64,000 bases of DNA from Promineifilum sp019695075 (GTDB lineage Bacteria > Chloroflexota > Anaerolineae > Promineifilales > Promineifilaceae). Location: positions 1 through 64,000 of the forward strand of contig JAHCIO010000009.1 in NCBI GenBank assembly GCA_026129185.1. Direction: 5' to 3'. Each line of letters starts with the position of its first letter. The stretch's first letter is position 1. A program made the position numbers and the translations under genes. Shown here one piece after another: positions 56,574-64,000 of this stretch. The notes beneath the pieces were generated by a model, which saw only the letters and a program-made list of their open reading frames with translations, made no database searches and was not told where the DNA came from.

Positions 56574-58064
56574 TTATTCCTGCTCGTTTGGCTGTTGGCC
56601 GCGGCGCAAAGTGCCCGGCAGCGCGCGCCCGCGTAGTCCCGGGCGCGTTTTGATTTCCGCGTCGGCCGCCTGGCCGTTGGCCCCCGGCCGCGCCGGAACC
56701 TGGTAGAGGGGGAGCGTCACCGTGAACGTTGTCCCCTCGCCCACGACGCTATCGACCTTGATCGCCCCGCCGTGGGCCTGGACGACCCATTTGGCGATGG
56801 CCAACCCCAGGCCGGAGCCGCCCTGTGCCCGGCTGCGGGCCTTGTCCACGCGATAGAAGCGCTCGAAGATGTGCGGCAGGTCTTCGGCGGGGATGCCGAT
56901 GCCCGTGTCGCTGACGACCAATTGCGCCCAGCTCTTGTCCTTGGACAGGCTTAGCCGCACGCTGCCGCCCGGCTGAGTGTACTTGATGGCATTATCGACC
57001 AGGTTGAGCAAGAGTTGCTTCAGCCGATCCTCATCGCCCAGGATCATGGCCTGATCGACGGCGGTCAGTTCGACCGTGACCGGCTTTTCGATGCGGCTGA
57101 TCTGGCGGTAGACCTCGAAAAGGGTGTTGTCCAGTTCGACCGGCTCGTGGCGCAGGGGCAGGCCGCCGGTGTCGGCGCGGGCCAGCAGCAGCAGGTCGCC
57201 CAGCAGCCGGCTCATGCGCTCCATCTCGTCCTGGATGACGACCATCGATTCCTCATCGTATTGGCCGAAGCGGCGCATCAAGTCGAGGTTGCCGCGCACG
57301 CTGGTCAGGGGCGTGCGCAACTCGTGGGAAACGTCGGCCAGAAAGCGCTGCTGGCTGCGGAAGAGGCGCTCCAGCCGTTCGAGGGTCTGGTTGAAGGCGC
57401 GGGCCAGGTCGCCGATCTCGTCGGTGCGGCTGCTGTGGGGCACGCGCCGGCTCAGGTCGTCGGCGCGGGTGATCTGGCGGGCGACGGTGGTGATGTCCTC
57501 CAGCGGGCGAAAGAGCCGCGAAGACATGATGAACACGACGACGAGCGACGCCGCGGCCGTGCCCAGGCTGATGAGCAGGGCGCGGGCGAGCACCCGGCTG
57601 AAGACCTCGAAGTTGTCCAGCAGGCGAGCGACCTGGATGTAGCCGAGCAGCTGGCCCTGGTTGTCAAATAACGGCGCGGTCAGGACGCGCAGTTGGGTGT
57701 CTTCGTGGCGCACGAGCCGGTAGACATCTTCCTGGCCCAGGCCGTCGGGGTCCAGCAGGGTATTGAAGCCGCGCAGGTTGCCGGAACTAACGACGATCTC
57801 GCCGTCGCGGTTGACGAGCATCATGAAGGTCGAGGCGGTCTCCAGCGTGGCCAGGTCTTCGGGCAGCGGGATCTCGATGATGCCGGTGGCGTCGTTGAAC
57901 TCCGTCTCGCTGTTGAGCACCTCCGAGGCCAGCGAGTAGAGGTCGCCGTCGATCTGGGCCAGGATTTGGTTGCGAGGCAGGCTGTAGACGACCAGCGACG
58001 ACAGGATGTAGACGATGCCGAAGATAGCCGCGTAGACAAGCAGCAGCCGGGTCTGAATGGACAA
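56574..58064 (-). CDS. sensor histidine kinase
   Basis: 496 aa. Two membrane segments (about 7-27 and 160-182) flank an extracytoplasmic sensor region of about 130 residues. HAMP follows (about 185-235), then HisKA with phospho-acceptor in FLADVSHELRTPLTSVRGN (about residue 252), and HATPase_c with N box LLNLVDNAIKYT, G1 VSDTGIGIP, F box FERFYRV and G2 GGSGLGLAIAKW. Phosphorylates the response regulator encoded 7 bp upstream. Signal unknown. Confidence 0.94.
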   Translation of the reverse strand: MSIQTRLLLVYAAIFGIVYILSSLVVYSLPRNQILAQIDGDLYSLASEVLNSETEFNDATGIIEIPLPEDLATLETASTFMMLVNRDGEIVVSSGNLRGFNTLLDPDGLGQEDVYRLVRHEDTQLRVLTAPLFDNQGQLLGYIQVARLLDNFEVFSRVLARALLISLGTAAASLVVVFIMSSRLFRPLEDITTVARQITRADDLSRRVPHSSRTDEIGDLARAFNQTLERLERLFRSQQRFLADVSHELRTPLTSVRGNLDLMRRFGQYDEESMVVIQDEMERMSRLLGDLLLLARADTGGLPLRHEPVELDNTLFEVYRQISRIEKPVTVELTAVDQAMILGDEDRLKQLLLNLVDNAIKYTQPGGSVRLSLSKDKSWAQLVVSDTGIGIPAEDLPHIFERFYRVDKARSRAQGGSGLGLAIAKWVVQAHGGAIKVDSVVGEGTTFTVTLPLYQVPARPGANGQAADAEIKTRPGLRGRALPGTLRRGQQPNEQE

Positions 58065-58071
58065 AGAGCGG

Positions 58072-58749
58072 CTATGACTCCTCGCGAAGAACGTAACCGA
58101 TTCCCCGCACGGTGTGAATCAGCCGTTGCATGCCCCCCTGCTCGGTCTTCTGGCGCAGGTAGCGCACGTAGACCTCGATGATGTTGCTTTCGCCGCCGAA
58201 GTCGTAGTTCCAGACGCGGTCGAAGATGACGTCGCGCGTCAGCACCTGGCGCGGGTGGCGCATGAACAGCTCCAGCAGTTCATACTCCTTGGCCGTCAGG
58301 TCGAAGGTGACGCCGCCGCGCCGCCCCTGGCGCGTGCCCGTGTCCAGCTCCAGGTCGGCGAAGCGATAGACCTGGGGGAGGTTGGGCTGGGCGCGCCGCA
58401 ACAGGGCGCGCACGCGGGCCATCAGTTCGTCAAAGGCGAACGGCTTGACCAGATAGTCATCGGCCCCGGCATCCAGCCCGGCGACGCGATCCTCGATGGC
58501 CTCCTTAGCCGTCAGCATCAGGATGGGCACGTCGCTGACGGCGCGCAGGCGACGGCAGACCTCCAGGCCATCGATGCCAGGCAACATCAGGTCCAGGAGC
58601 ACCAGGTCGGGCGGATTGTCGCGAGCGATCTCCAGGGCAGTTGTGCCATCGGCCGCAGCTTCGACGCGGTAGCCCTCGAAACCGAGGCCCCGTTGCAGGA
58701 ATTGACGGATACGCTCCTCGTCTTCCACGACCAGGATTGTTGACGACAT
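58072..58749 (-). CDS. OmpR/PhoB-family response regulator
   Basis: 225 aa from the ATG at 58749 (MSSTILVVEDEERIRQF) with GGAGG at spacing 8. Receiver domain with acidic pair VVEDEE, phospho-acceptor Asp in LVLLDLMLPGIDG and Lys in MLTAKEA. Winged-helix output domain: DLTAKEYELLELFMRHP, RDVIFDRVWNYDF and YVRYLRQK. Operon with the histidine kinase downstream. Confidence 0.95.
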   Translation of the reverse strand: MSSTILVVEDEERIRQFLQRGLGFEGYRVEAAADGTTALEIARDNPPDLVLLDLMLPGIDGLEVCRRLRAVSDVPILMLTAKEAIEDRVAGLDAGADDYLVKPFAFDELMARVRALLRRAQPNLPQVYRFADLELDTGTRQGRRGGVTFDLTAKEYELLELFMRHPRQVLTRDVIFDRVWNYDFGGESNIIEVYVRYLRQKTEQGGMQRLIHTVRGIGYVLREES

Positions 58750-58788
58750 GGATGAAACCTCCACAGTGCTTTACCAATGCATATGATA

Positions 58789-58816
58789 AGTATAGTCCGC
58801 AGTCTCAGGCAGGCAA
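58789..58816 (-). promoter_or_regulatory. promoter of the two-component operon
   Basis: Minus-strand TTGCCT, 16 bp, TATACT, giving a leader of about 33 nt. It is back to back with a plus-strand promoter (58830-58858). Confidence 0.6.
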
Positions 58817-58829
58817 CCGCGGGCCGTCG

Positions 58830-58858
58830 TTGTTGCCCGGCGCGCCGTGGGCTACAAT
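58830..58858 (+). promoter_or_regulatory. candidate promoter of the PAP2 gene
   Basis: TTGTTG, 17 bp, TACAAT, about 48 bp before the PAP2 start codon. Confidence 0.45.
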
Positions 58859-58906
58859 ACCGGCCCATCTGGCTGCCCGGCCCAACAACACCTCACGGGA
58901 AGAGGA

Positions 58907-59902
58907 ATGGACGAACTTTTCAGACTGAGTCTCGCGGTGACTGCCTGGTTGCAGGCGCATTACCCGCAACTGCTGGGGGTGATGGCCGTCTTCACCTCTC
59001 TGGGCGAGGAGTTGACCTATCTGACCGTGCTGCCGGCGGTCTACTGGGCCGTTGACAAGCGCCTGGGCCGGCAACTGGGCTACATCTTCCTGCTCTCTGT
59101 GGCGGTCAATAACACGGCCAAGAACCTGCTGCGCCAGCCGCGGCCTTTCTGGCTCGACGCCAGCGTCCAGCGCCGGCAGGTAGACGGCTACGGCCTGCCC
59201 AGCGGCCACGCACAGAACGCCACGGCCGTCTACCTGCTGGCGGCGGCCTGGCTGCGGCGGGGCTGGGTGTGGCTGTTGGCCTTTGCGGGCATCTTCCTGA
59301 TATCGCTGAGCCGCATCTATCTGGGCGTCCACTTCCTGCAAGATGTCATCGGCGGCATTGTCCTGGGCCTGCTGGTGCTGATCGGCTTTCTCTTCTGGCA
59401 GCGGGTCTTCGCCGAGCGCTTTGGCCGCAGCATCCTCGGCCGGCGCTTGCTGCTGATGCTCCTCGTCCCGCTCATCCTGGCGACGGCCTACGGGCTGGTG
59501 TTGCTGATCATCGGCGCGCCGAACCTGGACGTGCCCTGGGCCGAGTTTGTGCCTGTGGCCGAGCGCACGGCCCACGAGGATGTCGTCTCCTCGCTGGCCG
59601 GCTTGCTGGGCTTCGGCGTGGGCATGATCCTGGAGAGCAGCCGCGTGCGCTTCCGCGCCGACGGGCCACTGTGGAAGCGCGTGGCCCGCTACGTGCTGGG
59701 TATCGCCGTGGCGCTGGCCATTTGGGGCGGGCTGCGGGTGATCTTCCCGGCCGAGCCGGAGTGGCTGGCTCTGCCGCTGCGCTTCCTGCGCTATCTGCTG
59801 CTGTTGCTGTGGGTGACGTACTTCGCGCCGTGGGTGTTTGTCCGGCTGCGGCTGGCGGCGGCCGACCCGGAGTCCGAAGTGCGTATCTCGCTGTGGGCCT
59901 AA
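58907..59902 (+). CDS. PAP2-family membrane phosphatase
   Basis: 331 aa from the ATG at 58907 (MDELFRLSLAVTAWL) with AGAGGA close by. The phosphatase motifs are complete: C1 KNLLRQPRP, C2 PSGHAQNA and C3 SRIYLGVHFLQDV. About eight membrane segments; the last four extend beyond the usual PAP2 core. Probably dephosphorylates a lipid phosphate such as phosphatidate or undecaprenyl pyrophosphate. Its TAA overlaps the stop codon of the converging epimerase gene. Confidence 0.9.
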   Translation: MDELFRLSLAVTAWLQAHYPQLLGVMAVFTSLGEELTYLTVLPAVYWAVDKRLGRQLGYIFLLSVAVNNTAKNLLRQPRPFWLDASVQRRQVDGYGLPSGHAQNATAVYLLAAAWLRRGWVWLLAFAGIFLISLSRIYLGVHFLQDVIGGIVLGLLVLIGFLFWQRVFAERFGRSILGRRLLLMLLVPLILATAYGLVLLIIGAPNLDVPWAEFVPVAERTAHEDVVSSLAGLLGFGVGMILESSRVRFRADGPLWKRVARYVLGIAVALAIWGGLRVIFPAEPEWLALPLRFLRYLLLLLWVTYFAPWVFVRLRLAAADPESEVRISLWA

Positions 59903-60825
59903 CGAGCAAAACGACTATCGCGGGCCAGCGTCAGCCGCAGGCCGTCGGCCAGGCTCGTTTTGGGCCGGAAACTTAGCAGCGTGCGCGCCCGCCCGATATC
60001 GGCCGCCAGCCGGGGCACGCCGCCGCTTTTCTCGCCGTGGGTGATGACGTTGGCCCGCCGTCCCGTGGCCCGCTCTACGTGGGCGATCAGTTCGGCGACG
60101 CTCGTCTCCCGGCCAGAGCCGATGTTGACCACCTGCCGGTTCAGCCCGGTGGCCGTCGCCGCGGCCACGAGGGCATTGACGACGTCATCGACGTAGACGT
60201 AGTCGCGTGTCTGCCGGCCGTCGCCATAGACGACCAGCGAACCGCCGGTCAGCGCCGCCTGCAAGAAGCGCGGCACGACCGGCGCGTGGGACACCGGCAG
60301 GGCCTGACCGGGGCCGTAGGCGTTGAAGATGCGCAGGGCGACCGTCTCCAACCCCCACAGTTCGCCGATGGTGCTGACGTACTGTTCGGCGGCCCACTTG
60401 CTGACGGCGTAGGGACTGTCGGGGTGGGGTGGGTCGTCCTCGCGCACCGGTTGGCGCGGCTGCCGGCCATAGACCGCGCCGGACGAGGTGAAGACCACGC
60501 GGCCGACGCCGGTATCGCGCATGGCCTCCATCAGCGCAACCGTGCCGCCGACGTTGACGCGGGCATACTCGCGCGGGTACAGGAGCGATTGGGGCACGGA
60601 GACGCGCGCGGCCAGGTGATAGACGCAATCGACCTCTTGCAGCAGCGACCACAGCAGGGGCACGTTGTCCACATCGCCGCGGGTGAAGGCGACGGCCTGG
60701 CTGAGGCGCGCGGCGTCGCCGTTGCTCAGGTCGTCGAGCGCCTGAACGGTATGGCCGCCGGCCGCCAGCCGGTTGGCCAGGGTCGCGCCGAGGAAGCCGG
60801 CTCCGCCGGTGACGAGGAAGCGCAT
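59899..60825 (-). CDS. NAD-dependent sugar epimerase/dehydratase (GalE-like)
   Basis: Extended short-chain dehydrogenase, 308 aa. N-terminal Rossmann motif VTGGAGFLGATLANRL, catalytic SSGAVYG and YAVSKWAAE (Tyr and Lys), and substrate-binding segments LRIFNAYGPGQ and YVYVDDVVNALV. Probably a UDP-glucose 4-epimerase or a related nucleotide-sugar epimerase for envelope polysaccharide. A family G repeat separates it from the gene upstream. Confidence 0.9.
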   Translation of the reverse strand: MRFLVTGGAGFLGATLANRLAAGGHTVQALDDLSNGDAARLSQAVAFTRGDVDNVPLLWSLLQEVDCVYHLAARVSVPQSLLYPREYARVNVGGTVALMEAMRDTGVGRVVFTSSGAVYGRQPRQPVREDDPPHPDSPYAVSKWAAEQYVSTIGELWGLETVALRIFNAYGPGQALPVSHAPVVPRFLQAALTGGSLVVYGDGRQTRDYVYVDDVVNALVAAATATGLNRQVVNIGSGRETSVAELIAHVERATGRRANVITHGEKSGGVPRLAADIGRARTLLSFRPKTSLADGLRLTLARDSRFAR

Positions 60826-60835
60826 GGGGAGTGGG

Positions 60836-60905
60836 TCAGTCGACAGTGGGTCAGTAGACAGTGGACAGTGGACAGTAGACAGTAGTCAGTCGGCGGTCGG
60901 CGGTC
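60836..60905. repeat. family G tandem text repeat
   Basis: Short tandem units CAGTGGGTCAGTCGACAGT and AGACAGTGGACAGTGGACAG, ending TCGGCGGTCGGCGGTCA. The final TCA is the first part of the stop codon of the next minus-strand gene (60904-60906). Confidence 0.8.
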
Positions 60906-61674
60906 AATACATCAGCCCGCTCGTCAGCCGCTCCAGATCGGGTTCATGGGCGAAGAAGCCGTCGAGGATGTGCAGCTCGCGGCCGATGATGCGTTGCAAA
61001 AACTCGTCGGCGCCCTTCATGTGCTTGAAGGCCAGGAAGCCGCGCTCCAGGTAGCTTTGCAGCTCACCCCAGCCGGCCAGCACCGCCGGCGCGTGGGCCA
61101 GCCGCAGCGACACGCCGATGAGCGGAACGTGGACCATGCGGTCGATGCCCCGGCCGACGCGCTCAATGAGGGCGATCTGGTGGCGGCGCTCGGCGTAGTT
61201 GTCGCACAGGCGATAGCCCTCGGCGTACTGTGCCAGGGTGATGGCGTCGGTGACGTTCAGATGGCTGATCATCGCCCGGATGAGCTGCTCATCCAGTTCG
61301 TTGGTCAGGGCCGACAGTTCAACCACGTCGCCCAGCACGGCCACGGCCCGTTCCGGCAAGACCTTGCGCACGCCGGCGTAGAAGCGCAGCATGTCGGCGT
61401 CGCGCTGGCCAAAGTCGCGCGGGCCGTAGACGTCGGTCAGGAAGAACTCGGCCGCCGGCCGGTAGCGTGGGCTGGCCAGCAAGTCGCCGTGCGTCCGCGC
61501 CAGCCGCTGCGACTGGAAGCGCCGCAGTAGGGCGATCTCCGGCGACAGTTCGCGCTCCTCGACGACGCGCCGCGGGCCGGGGCGCGCCCCGGCCAGGTTG
61601 GTCAGTAGCTTGGCCGCGTCGCCCGCGGTGGGGATGGGCGGCTCGTTGGGTGTCGCCTGGTCGGTGGTCATCAT
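60904..61674 (-). CDS. conserved protein of unknown function (FFLxDxYGPRDF motif)
   Basis: 256 aa, mostly helical. The strongest feature is YRPAAEFFLTDVYGPRDFGQ at about residues 70-89, a block seen in uncharacterised proteins of Proteobacteria and other phyla. Other segments: LDEQLIRAMISHLNVTDAIT, YAEGYRLCDNYAERRHQIAL and LQSYLERGFLAFKHMKGADEF. No signal peptide, membrane segment or known catalytic motif. Two adjacent ATG codons start it. It stands alone between repeats. Confidence 0.75.
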   Translation of the reverse strand: MMTTDQATPNEPPIPTAGDAAKLLTNLAGARPGPRRVVEERELSPEIALLRRFQSQRLARTHGDLLASPRYRPAAEFFLTDVYGPRDFGQRDADMLRFYAGVRKVLPERAVAVLGDVVELSALTNELDEQLIRAMISHLNVTDAITLAQYAEGYRLCDNYAERRHQIALIERVGRGIDRMVHVPLIGVSLRLAHAPAVLAGWGELQSYLERGFLAFKHMKGADEFLQRIIGRELHILDGFFAHEPDLERLTSGLMY

Positions 61675-61726
61675 ATGGCTGCCAATTATGACCTAGCCGG
61701 GGCCGGGCGGCCACTTGACGCCGGGG

Positions 61727-61872
61727 CATTGCCAGGTCTGAAGAAGTTCACGCAAAGTCGCCAAGTAAGCAAAGGACGCCAAGAAGAAGCGCGATCATCA
61801 GCCGTTTCTTCTTGGCGCCTTTTGCCCCTTCGCGCCTTGGCGTGAGATCCTATCGACTTGGCAATGACCCTG
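61727..61872. repeat. diverged MITE-like element with family C core
   Basis: GGCATTGCCAGGTC on the left and GACTTGGCAATGACCCTG on the right resemble the ends of the element at 39377-39531. The core is TTCACGCAAAGTCGCCAAG to CGCGCCTTGGCGTGAG. Confidence 0.65.
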
Positions 61873-61890
61873 CCCTTGGCGCGTCGCCTC

Positions 61891-61957
61891 TTGACAAACG
61901 TACCTATTTCGATACACTTCTAATTAGACGACAAACTAATTAGGAGCGTATCGAAAT
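61891..61957 (+). promoter_or_regulatory. arsR promoter with nested operators
   Basis: TTGACA (61891-61896), 16 bp, TACACT (61913-61918). A 10-bp inverted repeat ATTTCGATAC (61906-61915) / GTATCGAAAT (61948-61957) brackets the transcription start; its second arm includes the first two bases of the ATG. Between them the palindrome CTAATTAG occurs twice (61920-61927, 61936-61943). Confidence 0.75.
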
Positions 61958-62546
61958 GGCAACCGTAGAGCGCAACGCGATGACCGATGAGCAGTTCACC
62001 CGCCTGCTCCAATTCTTCCAGGTCTTCAGCAACGAGAGCCGGCTGCGGCTCATTGGCCACCTGGCCAACGGCGAGCGCAGCGTGGGCGAGTTGGCGCAGT
62101 TGCTCAACCTGAAGGAGCCGACCGTGTCTCACCACCTGGCCGAATTGAAGGAACTGGGCCTGGTGGAGGCGCGGGCCGAGGGCAACCTGCGAATCTACCG
62201 GCTCAACACGCGGGTGCTGGAGACGCTCAGCAAGGACATCTTCGCCCAGCCGAACCTGGCCGCGCTGGTGCCCAGGAGCGAATTGAGCGAGGACGAGCGC
62301 ATCCTGCGCACGTGGGTCAAGAACGGCCGCTTGGTGGATATTCCTGCCCAGGAGAAGAAGAAGCAAGTCGTCATCCACTGGTTGGCCGAGCAGATCGACC
62401 CGGAGCGGCGCTGGACGGAGCGCGAGTTCAACCAGTGGCTGGCGCAGTTCAACGAAGACTACGCCACCCTGCGGCGCTATCTGGTCGACGGCGGCTACAT
62501 GGCCCGCGAGAACGGCATCTACTGGCGCACAAGCAATCAGCCTTAA
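61956..62546 (+). CDS. ArsR-family regulator with C-terminal DUF2087 domain
   Basis: 196 aa from the ATG at 61956 with AGGAG at spacing 9. The winged-helix part (about 10-85) reads FFQVFSNESRLRLIGHLANG, ERSVGELAQLLNLKEPTVSH and HLAELKELGLVEARAEG, with no Cys metal-site motif. The DUF2087 domain (about 115-190) has KNGRLVDIPAQEKKKQVVI, WTEREFNQWLAQFNEDYATL, RRYLVDGGYMARENG and YWR. DUF2087 is often found alone or fused to such regulators; its ligand is unknown. Nested palindromes at its own start suggest autorepression. Confidence 0.9.
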   Translation: MATVERNAMTDEQFTRLLQFFQVFSNESRLRLIGHLANGERSVGELAQLLNLKEPTVSHHLAELKELGLVEARAEGNLRIYRLNTRVLETLSKDIFAQPNLAALVPRSELSEDERILRTWVKNGRLVDIPAQEKKKQVVIHWLAEQIDPERRWTEREFNQWLAQFNEDYATLRRYLVDGGYMARENGIYWRTSNQP

Positions 62547-62664
62547 CGCCAGGGCACGAAGACGCAGGAACGCCAGGCCCACACCTTTCCGCGTCCTTGC
62601 GTCTTCGCGTCTTTGCGTTAAATTCCCCTCGTCCTGACCACCGACCACCGACGACCGACCACTT
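62547..62664. repeat. family C and family G repeats before amidohydrolase
   Basis: CGCCAGGGCACGAAGACGCA and the complement-like TCCTTGCGTCTTCGCGTC form an imperfect hairpin (62547-62622), followed by CCTGACCACCGACCACCGAC (family G) that abuts the next start codon. Confidence 0.7.
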
Positions 62665-62666
62665 CT

Positions 62667-64000
62667 ATGCACGACCTTCTCATCCGCAACGGCACGATCT
62701 ACGACGGTAGCGGCGGCGCGCCCGTCGCCGCCAACATCGCCATCGACGGCGATACCATCACCGCCATTGGCCCCGCGACCGGCCCCGCCCGGCAGACCAT
62801 CGACGCGGAGGGCCTGGCCGTCGCGCCGGGCTTCATCAATCTCATGTGTTGGGCCAACGCCTCGCTGCTCCACGACGGCCGCTCGCAATCCGACATCCGC
62901 CAGGGCGTCACGCTGGAGATTCTGGGCGAGGGCTGGTCGATGGGGCCGCTCAACGACGTGCTAAAGACCTACATGGTCGAGCGCCAGGGCGACATCCGCT
63001 ACGACATCGAATGGACGACGTTGCGCGAGTACCTGGAACACCTCGCGCGGCGTGGCGTGTCGTGCAACGTAGCCTCGTTCGTCGGCGCGGGCGGGGTGCG
63101 GGCCAATGTGCTCGGCTTCGCCGACCGGCGGCCGACCGGCGAGGAGCTGGCGCGGATGGAAGCGCTGGTGCGGCAGGCGATGGCCGAGGGCGCTGTCGGC
63201 CTGTCGGCGGCGCTTATCTACGCCCCGGACAGCTACGCCGACACGGCCGAGCTGATCGCCCTGTCCCGCGTCGCGGCCGAGTACGACGGCCTGTTCGCTG
63301 CCCACCTGCGCAGCGAGGGCGAGACATTCCTGGAGGCGCTGGACGAGTTCCTGACCATCGTCGGCGCGGCAGGCATCCGCGGCGAGATCTACCACCTGAA
63401 GGCCAGCGGCCGGCGCAACTGGCCCAAGCTGACGGCGGCCATCGCCCGTGTCGAGGCGGCGCGGGCGGCCGGGCTGGCGGTGACGGCCGACATGTACACC
63501 TACCACGCCTCCTCCACCGGGCTGGACGCGATGATGCCCGGTTGGGTGCAAGAGGGCGGCCACCGCGCCTGGGTCGAGCGACTGCGCGACCCGGCCGTGC
63601 GCGCCCGGCTGCGCCAGGAGATCGCTCTGCCCAGCGCCGACTGGGAGAACAGCTACCACGAGGCCGGCGACGCCGCCAAGGTGTTGTGCGTCAGCTTCAC
63701 AAACGACGCCCTCAAGCCGCTGACGGGCAAATCGCTGGCCGAGATCGCCGCTCTGCGCGGCGCCGACCCCATCGACACGGCCATGGATCTGGTCATCGAG
63801 GACGACAGCCGCGTCGGCTGCGTCTACTTCACCATGTCGGAGGAGAACGTCCGCCGGGAGATCGGCCTACCGTGGGTTAGCTTCTGCTCCGACTCGGCTT
63901 CGCTGGCCCCGGAGGGCATCTTCCTGCGCAGCAACCCGCACCCGCGGGCCTACGGCAGCTTTGCCCGGCTGCTGGGCAAGTACGTCCGCGAGGAAGGGCT
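62667..64000 (+). CDS. N-acyl-D-amino-acid deacylase-like amidohydrolase (3' end outside window)
   Basis: At least 444 codons from the ATG at 62667 (MHDLLIRNGTIYDGSGGAPV); the reading frame is open to the window edge. The typical N-terminal beta-sandwich and D-aminoacylase blocks are present: RSQSDIRQGVTLEILGEGWS, GAVGLSAALIYAPDSYADT, AAHLRSEGETFLEAL, EIYHLKASGRRNWPKL (carboxylate/Lys region and His) and VTADMYTYHASST. The HxH metal motif expected after APGFI reads NLMCWA, so the first metal site is altered, as seen in one sub-branch of the family. Probable cytoplasmic hydrolase of N-acyl-D-amino acids or dipeptides; substrate uncertain. Confidence 0.85.
   Translation, partial: MHDLLIRNGTIYDGSGGAPVAANIAIDGDTITAIGPATGPARQTIDAEGLAVAPGFINLMCWANASLLHDGRSQSDIRQGVTLEILGEGWSMGPLNDVLKTYMVERQGDIRYDIEWTTLREYLEHLARRGVSCNVASFVGAGGVRANVLGFADRRPTGEELARMEALVRQAMAEGAVGLSAALIYAPDSYADTAELIALSRVAAEYDGLFAAHLRSEGETFLEALDEFLTIVGAAGIRGEIYHLKASGRRNWPKLTAAIARVEAARAAGLAVTADMYTYHASSTGLDAMMPGWVQEGGHRAWVERLRDPAVRARLRQEIALPSADWENSYHEAGDAAKVLCVSFTNDALKPLTGKSLAEIAALRGADPIDTAMDLVIEDDSRVGCVYFTMSEENVRREIGLPWVSFCSDSASLAPEGIFLRSNPHPRAYGSFARLLGKYVREEG

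Overview
The window looks like a chromosomal segment of a high-GC member of the Chloroflexota, most likely near Anaerolineae (inferred). The grounds are very high GC with GC-rich third codon positions, many Thr/Pro-rich lipoproteins, TolB-like propeller lipoproteins, DUF3048 and YacL-type PIN/TRAM proteins, a T-box on asd, and intergenic space packed with palindromic repeats. There is no rRNA, prophage, CRISPR array or intact insertion sequence. One tRNA gene is present.

Layout: 0-9 kb holds an extracellular GH57 glycosidase, a decayed REP-associated tyrosine transposase (RAYT) framed by palindromes, and a maltose-type ABC importer whose binding protein carries a fasciclin domain. 9-18 kb holds a MarR regulator, an acyltransferase, pheST behind a phenylalanine attenuator, and rlmB-cysS-PIN/TRAM behind a candidate structured leader. 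18-22 kb is a HerA/NurA DNA-end-processing cluster with an extra small gene. 22-29.5 kb has two tandem SRPBCC proteins and three propeller lipoproteins. 29.8-34 kb (plus strand) is dnaX-ybaB-recR and a cysteine-desulfurase-like enzyme. 34-36 kb is a TetR-cytochrome P450 unit. 36-40 kb has a DUF3048 lipoprotein, asd under a T-box, tRNA-Leu(GAG), a MITE-like element and a helix-hairpin-helix protein. 40-43 kb has a probable selenoprotein and a hydrolase/DUF3267 fusion. 42.7-50 kb (plus strand) has an anchored repeat protein, an EVE-like protein, metG, ettA and an MscS channel. 50-56 kb has a TOBE protein, a toxin-antitoxin pair, an aldo/keto reductase, an acyl-CoA-binding protein and two paralogous beta-lactamase-fold proteins. 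56-64 kb has a PspC protein, a two-component system, a PAP2 phosphatase, a sugar epimerase, an unknown conserved protein, an ArsR regulator and an amidohydrolase cut by the window edge.

Most noteworthy: (1) a RAYT pseudogene with symmetric palindromes on both sides, whose 29-bp palindrome also occurs twice, in frame, inside pheT; (2) an AhpC/TSA-like gene with an in-frame TGA exactly at the first redox Cys of a CxxC motif, read here as selenocysteine; (3) a leaderless 29-codon leader peptide with four Phe codons in six, a terminator and a matching antiterminator ahead of pheST; (4) a T-box ahead of asd that fits tRNA-Thr; (5) many families of inverted repeats lying against stop codons, often supplying the stop; (6) a tandem beta-lactamase-fold pair in which one member lacks the catalytic Ser.
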